From: Neurospora crassa OR74A
Taxonomy: Eukaryota > Ascomycota > Sordariomycetes > Sordariales > Sordariaceae
Reading direction: 5' to 3'
DNA length: 64,000 bases
Assembly: GCF_000182925.2 (NCBI RefSeq)
Contig: NC_026501.1
Coordinates: 806,001-870,000 of the forward strand
Shown here: positions 45,813-57,156 of the stretch, in pieces
How positions within the stretch are numbered: position 1 is the first letter of the stretch
Layout: each line of letters begins with the position of its first letter
The notes under the pieces: generated by a model
Told to the model about the DNA's origin: nothing
Database searches by the model: none
Seen by the model: the letters and a program-made list of their open reading frames with translations, nothing else
Program-made: the position numbers and the translations under genes

Positions 45813-46664
45813 ATGAAGACTGCCACCTTTGCTCTCGCCTGCGCCGCCTCGGTGTCGGCTCACTATGGTGACGTCTCTTCGATCTTTGACTCATGGAGTG
45901 CTGGTACCGTCAGCTATGCTCCGACCACGGCCCCTACCACTACTGCTACCGGTGGGCCCGATAAGGGCGACGGGGGACAGTGGACAACAAGCACCGTCTA
46001 CACCACGGCAGTTCATACTATTACCAGCTGTCCGCCTGCTGTTACCTTATGCCCGGCCCATAGCACCGTGGTCACCACCGTCACCATTCCGGTCAGCACC
46101 ACTGTCTGCCCTGTAAGCTCCGGGACTCCGCCACCACCGCCTCCTCCAGCTTCTTCGGGCTCTCCTCCTCCTCCACCGCAGTCTTCGGTTCCTCCTGCAT
46201 CGTCTGGTGGTCCCTCGGCACCTCCTCCGCCGCCACCTTCACCCCCGGCCTCATCAAGTGCTCCTTCTGCTCCTCCTGCATCGTCTGGTGCCCCCCCGGC
46301 ACCTCCCGCTTCATCTGGTGCTCCTCCCGCACCTCCCGCGTCATCCGGATCTCCTTCGCCTCCTCCTCCTCCGCATCCACCAGCCAGCACCGGAGCTCCT
46401 TCAGCTCCTCCAGCCTCCACTCAACCCTCGCCTAGCAACCCAGCCAGCTCTGCTGCCCCGCCGCCACCTCACAATTCCGGCCCGTCTGCCACTGAGCCCT
46501 CCGCTTCTGGCTCCAGCTCTGGCGGCGGCGGCGGCGGCGGCGGCGCACCCCCGACCGCTACCACCAGCCCGGGTCCTGTCGTCACTGCTGGCGCATCGAT
46601 TGAGCGCGCCCATCACGCTGGTGGTGCCTTGGCTGTTCTTGCTGCCCTTATTGCCCTTCTTTAG
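45813..46664 (+). CDS. Secreted Pro/Ser-rich surface protein, probable GPI anchor
   Basis: A single exon of 283 residues. ATG 45813 begins a signal peptide, MKTATFALACAASVSA; the frame is open for 104 more codons upstream, but that part has no signal peptide and is leader-like. Residues about 50-100 hold the Cys/Thr motif common in mould cell-wall proteins (STVYTTAVHTITSCPP, then AHSTVVTTVTIPVSTTVCPV). Next comes a repeat region (about 101-220) of Pro runs with SSG, including near-identical PPASSGAPPAP units at the centre, then an eight-Gly run. The last 17 residues are hydrophobic (GGALAVLAALIALL), as in a GPI-attachment signal. The protein is expected at the plasma membrane or wall and heavily O-glycosylated. 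A specific function is unknown. Confidence 0.82.
   Translation: MKTATFALACAASVSAHYGDVSSIFDSWSAGTVSYAPTTAPTTTATGGPDKGDGGQWTTSTVYTTAVHTITSCPPAVTLCPAHSTVVTTVTIPVSTTVCPVSSGTPPPPPPPASSGSPPPPPQSSVPPASSGGPSAPPPPPPSPPASSSAPSAPPASSGAPPAPPASSGAPPAPPASSGSPSPPPPPHPPASTGAPSAPPASTQPSPSNPASSAAPPPPHNSGPSATEPSASGSSSGGGGGGGGAPPTATTSPGPVVTAGASIERAHHAGGALAVLAALIALL
46120..46480 (+). repeat. Proline/serine codon repeats in the surface-protein gene
   Basis: CCT/CCA/CCC-rich imperfect repeats encoding PPASSGxPxxP units; at least two adjacent units are the same at the protein level. Likely variable in length between strains. Confidence 0.8.
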
Positions 46665-47810
46665 GTGGCAGGTTTCATGCGGTCATGACAGTGGCCATGG
46701 GAAGAAAAGGAGAGTGATGAAAAGTAATGGATTAAAAAGTTTCTGGATCGGAGGGTAGCTAATGGCGGTAAGAGAGTTGAAGAAGAACTTTAGATCGAAT
46801 TTCTTCTTATTATTGGTTCAATTCGGCGACTGGGACTACTTGGGTTACTTGCAGAGATGAGAGACCATTGGGTTATGTGGGGAGCTACTTCTAATGATCG
46901 ATAACTTGTTTGCCTTGTGGCCTCTAATGGGGTTACACTTTTAGTTTATCACATACTCGCATAGTATCGTCTCAGATGATCAAGTGTGTCATTATACACT
47001 ACCAGCTTGTTGTAGACTGCGAACCCTTATGTTACCTGCCCAGTAAATAAGTGCAAAAACAGTCCTAGCGCCTCACCCCTGAGCAAGAGATGCACATCTG
47101 TTAGATTGTTACTACACCACACCAGTCCAGACCACCCACATCTTCCAAACCCCAGAAACGCTGATCAGTCACCAAACCACGATCGGCCTGACAAGAACAC
47201 AAACAGATACCCTCACGTTGTGCCAGGATAGAATGGGTACCCGCCTTCAAACCATGGCCTTGTCTTACCAATGCACACCATTCATCAGGCTCATCCAGTC
47301 AAGTACCCTCACCCCCCTTGTTCACCAATGAAGTTTGTTGCACTTGCAACGCTGTGGCCCCTTTCACTACCGGGCCGTGCCTTTCCCTATTCGATGGGTA
47401 TATTCTGTATTCCCAATGGAAATGGGGACGACACACCCAACTGAGGACTTTGGAAAGTAGACGAGTATGTCGCAACGTTCTTGAAGCCTTGAAGAAGACT
47501 AGGCGTACAAGGCATGTGATGGACCGAGTGACGGCATGATTGATGTACCCCGGGCTGGCCCAAGTAAAGATCCAAGGTGAGTTCGAGTGCTGATGCCCCC
47601 GAAACTGAAGTCGAGAATGACTGGAGTGACTCGGAGTGTATGAAGAGATCATAGGAGTTTTGGTTGGGGATGGATAGAGGTAAGCGCGCCTGGCTACTGT
47701 CTACCTACTCATCACATTTCTCTTTGCCTCGACGAAACGTACCTAATAACTGTTCATTCAGGGTATCAAATTGACCTAACTCTCCCCACCCAGGCAGTTC
47801 TACACGCCCA
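46665..47810. other. Convergent 3' region of surface-protein gene and CENP-O gene
   Basis: 1.1 kb with 3' flanks of two convergent genes. No other gene, RNA or repeat was recognised. Confidence 0.6.
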
Positions 47811-48914
47811 TCAAACCTTTGTTCCCGACCCCAACCGCCTAACAACATCCTCCACCCTTTTCGCATTCCCTACCAACTCCCTAACCACCTCTCTATCCCT
47901 CCCACTTCCATTTCCTTGCCCTCCACCACCACCACCACCATTCAACGCAACAACCTGCACAATCTCCCCATCATCACCCATCACCAAGCGTCCCGTCTGA
48001 CCATCTGCCCATTCGACAGTGATTTGTTTCGCTTCGGCATCGGCGGGGATGACGTCTTGTATTTTATTTGGGCCCTTTTCTTCTTGTTGCTCGGTTTGTT
48101 GATCTTCCGCCATGATCGCCCTCCGCAGGTCCGTAATGGTTGCCAGACGGTGATGATACCGCACCAACTCCCTTCTTAAGCTTCTTGCGAACTTGACAAG
48201 GTTTTGCTCCCTCACACCACCTTGTTCTTCTTCTTCTTCTTCTTCTTCGATGGGTCGTCGTCGCGATGATGATGATGATGATGATGATGGTGATGGTGAT
48301 GGTGGTGCTGGCAAGTATCGCGCAGCTAATCCTGAAATCGGAATACAAGGGGGAACGGTATGTCTGTGGACTCGCAGCCAGTTTGCGTACCTCCCGCCGC
48401 CGCCGGTGGTTGCCTTTCTGCTGCTGCTTCGGTTCTTCTCCTTCTCTTTGCTGCTGCTGCTGCTGCTGCTGCTATTTCCTGCCTTCCCATTCTTGGTCCC
48501 CTCCGACCAAGGCCGATTCATCAAAACATAATAGGGCCTCATGAACCTCCCGCGCGCAAAGACCTCTATCCTTAACCCGAGGACGGCTCCGCCGTCTACC
48601 GCGTTCGGGTCCGGGTCTTGCACGCGGAAGGTGGTGATGGTGGCGCAAGTCCGGTAGAGGGATTGTTGGTTGTGCGCCTTTTGGAGAGAGGCGTGGTGGC
48701 GGAGGGATTTGAGGATGGTTGGGGTGAGGCCCTTTGGTTTGAGGTGCGAGGAGGAAGGCGGGTTGGAGAGAAGGGAGGAGACAGAAGGGGAGGAGATGAG
48801 GGTAGAGGTTTGGATGCGGAGGTGGGATTTGAGGGTTGTGACTTTGGCTTTGAGAGATTCGATCTCGGCGTCGAGTGGTGAGGGTGTCGTCGATAAAGGT
48901 GTTGGTGAGGACAT
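47811..48914 (-). CDS. mcm21: Kinetochore protein CENP-O / Mcm21
   Basis: A single exon of 367 residues from ATG 48914 (MSSPTPLSTTPSPLDAEIE). The N-terminal coiled coil (LDAEIESLKAKVTTLKSHL) is followed by the CENP-O double RWD-type region: SLYRTCATITTFRVQD, LGLRIEVFARGRFMRPYYVL and HRHTVPPCIPISGLAARYLP, then NLVKFARSLRRELVRYHHRL. CENP-O/Mcm21 belongs to the COMA part of the inner kinetochore (with Ctf19/CENP-P, Okp1 and Ame1) and links centromeric nucleosomes to the outer kinetochore. Two low-complexity inserts, a Ser run (about 180-190) and a Ser/Glu run (about 255-275), are coded by trinucleotide repeats. The frame is open 47 codons further upstream, but that segment looks untranslated. 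The symbol follows yeast. Confidence 0.83.
   Translation of the reverse strand: MSSPTPLSTTPSPLDAEIESLKAKVTTLKSHLRIQTSTLISSPSVSSLLSNPPSSSHLKPKGLTPTILKSLRHHASLQKAHNQQSLYRTCATITTFRVQDPDPNAVDGGAVLGLRIEVFARGRFMRPYYVLMNRPWSEGTKNGKAGNSSSSSSSSKEKEKNRSSSRKATTGGGGRYANWLRVHRHTVPPCIPISGLAARYLPAPPSPSPSSSSSSSSRRRPIEEEEEEEEQGGVREQNLVKFARSLRRELVRYHHRLATITDLRRAIMAEDQQTEQQEEKGPNKIQDVIPADAEAKQITVEWADGQTGRLVMGDDGEIVQVVALNGGGGGGGQGNGSGRDREVVRELVGNAKRVEDVVRRLGSGTKV
48222..48310 (-). repeat. Trinucleotide runs coding Ser and Glu in the CENP-O gene
   Basis: Adjacent runs of TTC and GAT/GGT triplets (plus strand) that read as Glu and Ser runs in the protein. A third run (CTG on the plus strand, about 48450-48473) codes a Ser tract. 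Confidence 0.8.
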
Positions 48915-50237
48915 GGTGAGGTTCGTGGAGGGACCCACTTTTTGGTGGTGAGCGGTGTTGTTGCTGCAGAAACAAACGCGTCTTGGTTGGTATGATGCGC
49001 AATGTGAACAATTGTGCGTGTGAAGATTACGAGAGAATGGAAGAGATTGGATCAATAGTGGTGAGGCCCGGGTATCATGACGTGAAAAGGGACTTCTTTG
49101 ACCCCTTAAACAGTGTAGTGTAGCTGGGGACTTTGCTCCCGTCCAGTCAATTGTTTACTTTGGTGGAGTTGATGCGAATCAATCCCCTTGTTAGTGATTG
49201 AAGCTTCCCCAGGCCACTGAGAGGAGTGAAAGCTGACAGCCCGGTCAGGTCGGCAACAGGTGCCGAGCTCTGTGGAGCGACGGGACAGCTGTCAAGTTAG
49301 CGATCTGCCCCTGGGTCCATGCCAATGACGCACTAGCACAGCACGTGCACAGTTCCTGCGTCAACCTGGAATGGAAGCTGTCCCCTGGCGCGATAAGAGG
49401 TTATCGGCCGGCTGCCCTTAGGTCCCCACAGCGGCTGTTTCCAAAGAGGGAAGAGACCAAACAGGAAGCTTCCACTTGTGGACAACACTCAGACGGAAGG
49501 CGGCGCGGGTGGAAGACAGGCACCCGCAAGTCACTCCCTCGTTAGTAATCAGACCCGACATCTTTTTTTCCTCATTCCTTACCTAGAGAACTGAAGAGGT
49601 TGAGCCTCTCAGTCGTTCATATTTTCGAGATTGTACTAGGTATGCTTCAGTTCTAGAATAGAGGGCACATCAATCTCAAAACACTCATCTCTACCTTAGC
49701 TCGCGTCGTGTGTTAGAGGTGATTTGCCACCAGGCCACCAACCGAGAGGCCACGGTAGCATGCCCGGACATTTCCTCCCCCCACGATTCCACACCTTCCA
49801 CCGTCAACGTTCCACTCACCAACAGACAGACAGGCACCATTACCAGAGCTAGCGCTTCGTTAGGGCAGTTGAGGTGATCTGATAGGGCCGGCATCCTTTC
49901 GTTACTTGTCTTTCGTCCCTTCGGTTGTCATCAATCAATCCTTCTCGGTACCACTCTCGTCCGGACTCTTCGACTCCCGCTAGTACCGACTTCTCGTCTT
50001 TCGTTAATCTCTTCGTTTTCTTGTCCTTTGCGACGGCTATTTCTGGAAAACTCCCTCTCGCTTCCATCTCGACTACTTGTTGATCATCGCTCTCCCGAGA
50101 CGGCCTTGACCACTCTCCAGACGCGCCGCCATTACACAAGGCTTTGACCTCGAGTAACCCACGAAACGGGTCCTCCCCCAGCGCACGGCGCACACACACG
50201 AAACCACCCGCCAACATACACAATCACAGCGGTACCT
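48915..50237. promoter_or_regulatory. Divergent promoter region, CENP-O and acetyl-CoA transporter genes
   Basis: 1.3 kb between outward-facing starts. The half near 50237 is CT/CA-rich leader-like sequence. No other gene or RNA was seen. Confidence 0.55.
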
Positions 50238-52078
50238 ATGGGTACTAAAACTCGTGGCACAAAGTCGCCGACACAGAACGGTCTGTCCCGCAAAGCCTCC
50301 AAGAAAGGGGCCGGGAAGAAAGGCAACAGCAAGACCCAAATCAAGGACTCGGACTCCGATCCTGACACCGTCGCCTCGGGCCTCCACAAGATGAACAACA
50401 ACATCGAGCTTATGCGCCGGAACAAGAGCTACGACACGTCGTCCGAAGCTATCACCGCAAACATCATTGGCAGGGAATCCTTCTCTCTCGACGACCCCGT
50501 CCCAGACAAGACCGACGCCGTAAACAACCATGGCTTCTTCGAGCTTCCCAAGCAGGACCAGCGCAACTTTGGCCTGCTCGTTCTTCTATACTTCTTGCAG
50601 GGTGTCCCGCTAGGATTGGCCACGGGCTCGGTACCGTTCCTCCTCAAGTCGAAACTGTCCTACGCCGAGATTGGTGTCTTCAGCTTGGCGTCGTACCCCT
50701 ACTCTCTCAAGCTGCTATGGAGCCCCATTGTCGATGCCATTTGGAGCCCCAAGGTGGGCAGGAGAAAGAGCTGGATTCTGCCAATCCAATTGCTATCGGG
50801 AATCGGTATGCTTTACTTGGGCTCTAGGGTCGAAGGACTGATGGACACCATGGGCAAGGAAGGCGGTCCTACCGTTTGGGGCTTCACCTGGTGGTGGTTC
50901 TTCCTCGTGCTCATGTGCGCTACCCAGGATATTGCTGTTGACGGCTGGGCCCTGACACTTTTGACGCCCGGCAACGTCTCGTACGCTTCCACCGCGCAGA
51001 CGGTCGGCTTGACTGCTGGCCAGTTCCTGTCGTATACTGTCTTTTTGGCCTTCCACTCCAAGGAGTTTGCCAACCGTTGGTTCCGCACCGAACCGCTTGA
51101 CCACGGCTTGATGTCTCTGGGTGGATATCTTACCTTTTGGGGCTGGGCTTATATTGCTGTGACTATCGGCCTGGGTCTGATGAAGCGCGAGGAGCGCACC
51201 AAGAACGAGGATGGCGTCTGGGACGTCTACAAGATCATGTGGGGCGTGCTCAACCTGAAGAACGTCCAGACCATCATCATCATCCACCTTATCGCCAAGA
51301 TCGGCTTCCAGGCCAACGATGCTGTCACCAACCTCAAGCTTCTTGACAAAGGGTTCGGTACCGAGAACATGGCCCTTACTGTTCTGATCGACTTTCCCTT
51401 CGAGATCGGTTTGGGATACTACGCAGGAAAGTGGTCACAGGAGTTCACGCCCATGCGTCTCTGGTGCTGGGGCTTCATGGGTCGTCTGGTGGCTGCCATT
51501 CTCGCGCAGTTCACTGTTGTTATGTTCCCTGCCGAGGGTGTTACTTCTTGGTACATGCTGGTTGTCATTGCCGAGCACATCTTTTCCACTTTTACCAACA
51601 CCATCATGTTTGTTGCCGTCTCTGCCTTCCACGCGCGCATCTCGGACCCGGTCATTGGCGGTACTTACATGACTCTTCTTGCTACGTGAGTTTTTCATCC
51701 CCATCTTTTCCCTACCAAGTCTCCCGCTAACGTGTTTTATTTTTCAGCGTCTGCAACCTAGGCGGTACTTTCCCCCGCTTCTTCGTTCTTCGTCTGGTCG
51801 ACTATTTCACCACCGCCACTTGCGTGCCTTCTTCCAAGACGGCCACTTTCAGCCAGCCCTTCAGCTGCGCCATCCAGGAAGACAAGACGAGGTGCCTTGC
51901 CAACGGTGGTACTTGCAACATGATCCAGGACGGATACTACATCGTCAACCTCCTTTGCGTGGCGATTGGTGTGGTGACTTTTACCATGTTCATCCGTCCC
52001 AAGGTTATTCACTTGCAGGATCTCCCGCTCAAGGCGTGGCGGTTGGCGTCTTCTGGCGTGGCAGCTAGGAAGCGGTGA
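50238..52078 (+). CDS. Acetyl-CoA transporter of the ER membrane (SLC33A1/AT-1 family)
   Basis: Two exons (50238-51685, 51748-52078; 62-nt intron) give 592 residues. A basic, Ser-rich cytosolic N-terminus of about 100 residues precedes about 11-12 helices. Family blocks: QDQRNFGLLVLLYFLQGVPL, GLATGSVPFLLKSKLSYAEI, SLASYPYSLKLLWSPIVDA, VGRRKSWILPIQ, CATQDIAVDGWAL (the most diagnostic), GFGTENMALTVLIDFPFEIG and YMTLLATVCNLGGTFPRFF across the splice join. AT-1 brings cytosolic acetyl-CoA into the ER lumen for acetylation of secretory proteins. The last luminal loop has four cysteines. The start is the first ATG of the frame. Assignment is firm; substrate follows the family. Confidence 0.94.
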
Positions 52079-52883
52079 TTTCGATGAACACGCAATGTAC
52101 AGCCGAGCTTAGTGCTGGGATGTAAAGACAAGAAATCAGGTGGCACAGTAATGTCTGAATATGTTACATGATAGGCATGCATGCACGAAATGAACGGGCT
52201 GCATTACTGCTCAGATTGTATCTAGCTGAAAATATCAAGGGATTGGATAGATTTCAGGAACGTGGGGTCCATGGGCCTCTATATAGAAGCGGATATCAAG
52301 CATGATGAGTAACGGCCGTGCTTGCTGACTGTATCTGGATCATGTTGTGCTGCGGAGAGAATATCGAGGTTCCGCCGTCTGACCGAATAACTTGAACTCG
52401 ATATCTAGAGAAGAGGCCCGATATCTGAAAGATAACTTGTATCATTGGCTGGTGTCTAATTCCCAGATCGAACACTCGGTTGAACTGTGTTTTATAATCT
52501 GGCTATCACGGCAGCCGAAAGCCGGATCGGAGCCAAGCAGCCAAACAGGTGTGTCGTTGACAGCGGGTCCCGAGCGGGGCTCTCCCGGCATCCGGAAATC
52601 GGGGTTAACAACAAAACACTACTCCAATGGGGAACCATTTGTTTATCTTTCTCACTCATCAATATTTCCCCAGTTGGTCAACTAATCCGTCAAACTTACT
52701 AAGGCCGTGATACCCCTCAATCTCACCATGCGAAGAGCAATATTGGCATCACTGGGCTTACGAGCATGATGGACCCTTCATAATCGGCGGTTACTTAAAG
52801 ACGGACATCTCGACCGGACATATCACAAACTACATGTAAACATGATGGCGTAGTGTTTCTCCATCCACTCAACCACAACCACC
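52079..52883. other. Intergenic between acetyl-CoA transporter and amidase
   Basis: 805 bp: 3' flank of one gene and promoter of the next. No other feature was recognised. Confidence 0.6.
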
Positions 52884-54698
52884 ATGCTACCCTCTTTCCA
52901 CCACCCCAAAGCCCTCCTAGGCAAAGTCGTCCTCCTCTCCCTCCTCTCATCAGCGACATCCGCCTTCAACCCGCCTCCACCAATTCCAGACACCCTTCTC
53001 AACCACCAACAAGTCCCGCTAAACCTCAACCCCCCCTTCGACATCCGCGAAGCCACCATCTCTTCCATCCACAACGCCCTCTTCACCGGCCTCACCACCT
53101 GCCACGCCCTCATCTCCTCCTACCTCGCCCGCATCGAGGCCTTCAACCCTTTTCTCCACGCCATCCTGTCGCTTAACCCTCACGCCCTCGACCTCGCCTC
53201 CACTATCGACGCTCACCTTACTTCCAACAACTCTTCCTCTCTTGTCAACCAACCCCTGCTATGCATCCCCGTCCTCCTCAAAGACAATTTCAACGCCCAC
53301 GAAATGCCCACAACAGCCGGCTCCCTCGCCCTTGCACAAAACACCCCGATTCACGACGCCCCCACCGTTGCGGCCTTCAAAAAAGCAGGCGCGATAATCC
53401 TAGGCAAGACGAACATGCATGAGTTCGCGCTGGAAGGGATCTCTGTCTCTAGCTTGGGCGGACAAGCAATCAACCCGTACGATTCCGCCCGCACACCCGG
53501 TGGGTCGTCAGGGGGCACGGGTGCCGCACTGGCCGCTAATTTGGGGGTGTTGGGGACGGGGACGGATACGGTGAATTCGCTTAGGTCGCCGGCGAGTGCG
53601 AGTTCCTTGTGGAGTTGGAGGCCGACGAGGGGGTTGGTTTCTAGAGAGGGAGTGGTGCCGGTGGGATGGACGCAGGATGCTGTGGGGGGGATGGCGAGGG
53701 GGGTGGAGGATTTGGGGGTTTTGATGAGTGTGATAGGTATGGCGAATGGTGAGGGGGGTGAAGGGGGTGGTGATAAAGGGGGTGATAATGGTGATAATAC
53801 TACGGTTTTGGTACCGCCTGAGATCAAGGGGAGGGATTATTCCAAGGCTTTGTATGGTGGACTGGGGAAATTGAAAGGATTGAGGTTGGGAGTGTTGAAT
53901 GGGTTTTTCAACCATACGGCTTCTGATGAAACGACGCCGGTGAATGAGGTTATGGCAAAGGTTCTGAGGAAGTTGGAGGTAGCCGGTGTGCAGCTGGTGA
54001 ATATCACCGAGCCGGTTTACGATGTCGTGGCGATCGCGGCGGAGCTGGATGTCCAGACTTTTGAGTTTCGCGAGGGTTTGGATGCTTATTTGGAAAAGAC
54101 TACTTACACGGACGGCGACGACGGCAACGGGACTGGACCAAGGAGTTTCAGCGACGTTTACACCCTCGGCAAGAAGCAATTCGTGGTTCTCCCTTCGCAG
54201 TACGGCTATATCAGGAATTCATTCAACAGATCTACTTCCTCGCCGGAGTACTTTGTTCGGCAGTATGGGATTCAGCAACTCAAAACCGCTCTGGCACGGA
54301 CGTTCTCTAGCAACAAGCTCGACGCTGTCATCTACCCTGAGCAAAAGAACCTGGTCGTCAAGATAGGGAGTCCCTCGCAAAGCGGACGGAACGGGATCCT
54401 CGCCGCGCTGACGGGAAGTCCTGTCATTACCGTGCCGGTGGGATTCTCTAACGCAACGGAGACCGCTCCGCTGGGGGTTCCCATTGGGATGGAGATCTTG
54501 GGAAGGCCGTGGACGGATGACTTGCTGCTGGGCATTGCGAAACATGTGGGCGAGGCGTTGGGCCCCGTGAGGAGGATGCCAGTGGGCGGAGGGTTGGATA
54601 AGGTGGTGGAGGTTCAGGGCGGAGGGTATGAGAAAGTGCCGGTGGTAAAGACAGATAATGGGAATATCCCGGGGGTTTATCCGTTGGGGGTTTATTAG
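52884..54698 (+). CDS. Secreted amidase (amidase-signature family)
   Basis: A single exon of 604 residues. A signal peptide (ALLGKVVLLSLLSSATSA) follows a short N-terminus. The Ser-cis-Ser-Lys triad of the amidase signature is visible: Lys133 in IPVLLKDNFN, cis-Ser208 in PGGSSGGTGAALAANLG and nucleophile Ser232 in GTDTVNSLRSPAS. The amide-hydrolysing core continues with VPVGWTQDAVGGMARGVEDL and ends with GSPVITVPVGF. A Gly/Asp insert (about 290-310) interrupts it. Fungal secreted amidases of this kind act on small amides; the substrate is unknown. The frame uses many rare G-ending codons after residue 220. It converges on the P450 gene; a functional link is only a suggestion. Confidence 0.9.
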   Translation: MLPSFHHPKALLGKVVLLSLLSSATSAFNPPPPIPDTLLNHQQVPLNLNPPFDIREATISSIHNALFTGLTTCHALISSYLARIEAFNPFLHAILSLNPHALDLASTIDAHLTSNNSSSLVNQPLLCIPVLLKDNFNAHEMPTTAGSLALAQNTPIHDAPTVAAFKKAGAIILGKTNMHEFALEGISVSSLGGQAINPYDSARTPGGSSGGTGAALAANLGVLGTGTDTVNSLRSPASASSLWSWRPTRGLVSREGVVPVGWTQDAVGGMARGVEDLGVLMSVIGMANGEGGEGGGDKGGDNGDNTTVLVPPEIKGRDYSKALYGGLGKLKGLRLGVLNGFFNHTASDETTPVNEVMAKVLRKLEVAGVQLVNITEPVYDVVAIAAELDVQTFEFREGLDAYLEKTTYTDGDDGNGTGPRSFSDVYTLGKKQFVVLPSQYGYIRNSFNRSTSSPEYFVRQYGIQQLKTALARTFSSNKLDAVIYPEQKNLVVKIGSPSQSGRNGILAALTGSPVITVPVGFSNATETAPLGVPIGMEILGRPWTDDLLLGIAKHVGEALGPVRRMPVGGGLDKVVEVQGGGYEKVPVVKTDNGNIPGVYPLGVY

Positions 54699-55132
54699 GG
54701 AGGGTTTGTCAGAGACCCCGGCTTATGGTTATGCGCAGAAGGCGTTGATGATGTTTGATGGCACGGTCACTATGAGCGAAGGGAAATACTATTTTTGTTG
54801 CTCCGATACCTCGAGTTAAACACGTACCAACCCGTCCTCCTGAACACCGCAATGGTACGTTCAAATGCGTAGCTAATAGCTAGACATAAATCATCAGGAT
54901 CAAGTTTGACATATGCATGCTAAGAATTGGAAGCCTCCAGTATCGAACAAAACACATCAACTTGTTGTGGAAATGCCTACACATAGGTCTTGAGCTAAAA
55001 GACTTTCCAAGTATGTCTTGTATCGATGAGCATAGAATATGCTTTTCTCGTATGTCACATCTATCCATGATTCTTCCCGCAGCCTGCACAGAACAAACCA
55101 CACAACCCACTACCGTTGCTCACCCTCGTCCG
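54699..55132. other. Convergent 3' region of amidase and P450 genes
   Basis: 434 bp with 3' flanks only; no further feature. Confidence 0.6.
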
Positions 55133-57156
55133 TTAGTAACTCTCAAAGTACACTCTAACCCCCTTACTCCCTCTATAAGGCACAGGAATGAACCAATCCT
55201 CCGCCATCTCCGCATCTCTAACCGTCACGCCCTCAGCCAACCTCAACCTACCCACCGTGGTCCGACCATCTCGTCTTCCCTTCTTTTCTTCCACATCCTC
55301 CTTACCATCCTCATCCTCCCCGCCACCAACCTGCGGCCCACCCTCCCAAACCCTCCACATCTTACTCAACATCAAATACATCTCCGCATACGCCAACTGC
55401 ATTCCCAAACAAACCCTCGCCCCGTGTCCAAACACCGTCATGTACTTGTCAAGCCTCATCTCGTTCTCCTTCCCCAACCACCTCTCCGGCACAAAAGCGT
55501 GCGGATCCGGGAAAATCTCCGGGTTCGTAGTAATCTGGTAGCTCGTCATGGAGACCTCCGTCCCAGGAGGGAGCAGCCACTCCTTTTCCTTGTCTTCTGC
55601 TGTCGTCTTCAGCTGGTCGTCGGGATAGCATCGCAGACATAACTTGGAGGGCTTGAATCGCAGTGTTTCGTCAGGCGCCACGCGCGTGATTCGACCCGAT
55701 GCGCCAACGCTGAGACGCATGCTCTCCTTGATTACTGCGCGGAGATAGGGGAGTTGCTCAAGTCGAGCGAGCTCGACGGGCTCGTCGGCGTCGTCGGGGA
55801 GGGCTTCCCTTAACTATTTGCGAAGTTTGGCGAGAGCTGTGGCGTGCTGGTCTAAAAGGTGGAAAGTCGAAATGGTCAGGGCCCATGAGGTGGTGACTGT
55901 GCCGGCTTGTACAAGGACCTGGCCTTCTTGGGCAATACGCGGGACGGACTTTTCGATGGGAGGGAGTGCCTCGGTGTTGACGAAGGAGTGGAAGATGGTG
56001 GGATGGGGGATGTCGAGGTGGGCATTCTTGCCTTCCTCGGAGCGGAGAGACTTTTCGATTTCGCCGATTTGCGCCGTGATGCAGGCGCGGAGGTGGAGGA
56101 AGGTGCGGTAGAAGGGGGAAATGGCGGCGAGCATCCCTGGTGGGATCGAAGCGAGGAAGGGGACGAGGAAAGGGAAGTGTTGGAAGATTTTGCCGTAGTT
56201 GGAACCCGTCAAGATCCCGTTGGTGATTTCGGCGCGGAAGTCGGGGTCCTCCACTAGTGTACAGATCTGTGTGTCAGTACAACAGCGTCTTGGATAAGCC
56301 GTTGTTGGAGAGTGATAGATGACTGACCAGCATGTTCAGATTTGGCAAAGCAGTATTCACTGATGATGTCTATCACATCACCGTCAGCAAGGTTTTTTCT
56401 CTACTCAGAAATGATGCCAGCAAACTGAACACTTACCGTATGACGTAGCCGAATACGCATACATCATATTCAACGGAATATCCTTCTTCGTCTTTCCATG
56501 CTCTCGAAGCCTGGCCAACAATGCATCAACCCTCTCCTCGATAACCGGCTGTAGCGCTCTCGTGTTTTGCGTCGAAAAGAAAGGGCCGACCGCTGATCTC
56601 CGAAGCTTATGGAGATCATGATCATTGGTAGCCACGATACTTTCTGTTTTCAGGTTCCAGCCATGTTCCCGCGTTAGCAGCTTTGCTTTCTTCTAGCCCT
56701 CGTCCAAAAATCCTACCCACCAAAAGAAGAAAAAGAGAGAGAGGAGAGACAACATAACATACCATCAGCCCCAAACTGCTTCGTGAAAAACGGCGTCCGA
56801 TGTCTCCGTCGATTTGTATTTGTCGGCAACAACTCCCTGTGGAAATCTGGATCCGCAATGTGTACCTCCCACGGGTTGATCCGGATAATGGGCCCGTACT
56901 GCTTGTGCAGCTCGATGATCTTGAAGGTGTATTGGCCGTGCAGGATGACTTCGTAGTAAAATTCGTACCATTGTGTCAGCGCGGCAAGTCGGGGACCGGG
57001 GATGTCGGCGAGGGGACTGAGGTAGAGGCGGTGATAAGCGATGTAGATGGTATAGAGGGTGAGCAAGGAGAGGAGAAACATGATGAGGAGGGGTTGAGTC
57101 AGGAAGGAGAAGGTGATGGTGGTGAGGCGTGGGAGAAAGGCTGTTGTTGAGGCCAT
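55133..57156 (-). pseudogene. Cytochrome P450 gene with one in-frame amber codon
   Basis: Four exons (56763-57156, 56437-56643, 56328-56369, 55133-56253) make a frame of 587 codons that reads as a complete microsomal P450 except for a TAG at codon 361 (55814-55816). Features: N-terminal membrane helix (LLIMFLLSLLTLYTIYIAY), IPGPRLAAL hinge, YGPIIRINPWEVHI, the helix-I region QAGTVTTSWAL, ExxR (KESMRL), and the heme loop FGHGARVCLG at about 489-498 with the Cys ligand. Sequence before the hinge and the WYEFYYEV block recall trichodiene-oxygenase-like (CYP58-type) families. No GT-AG intron removes the stop without removing helix I. The frame after it stays open to 55133. So the gene is either newly inactive or mis-sequenced. 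An insert of acidic/basic residues lies near the C-terminus. Substrate is unknown. Confidence 0.85.

Noticed and set aside
46013-46420. Gly/Glu-rich minus frame of 135 codons
   Set aside because: Antisense shadow of the proline-rich repeats in the surface-protein gene.
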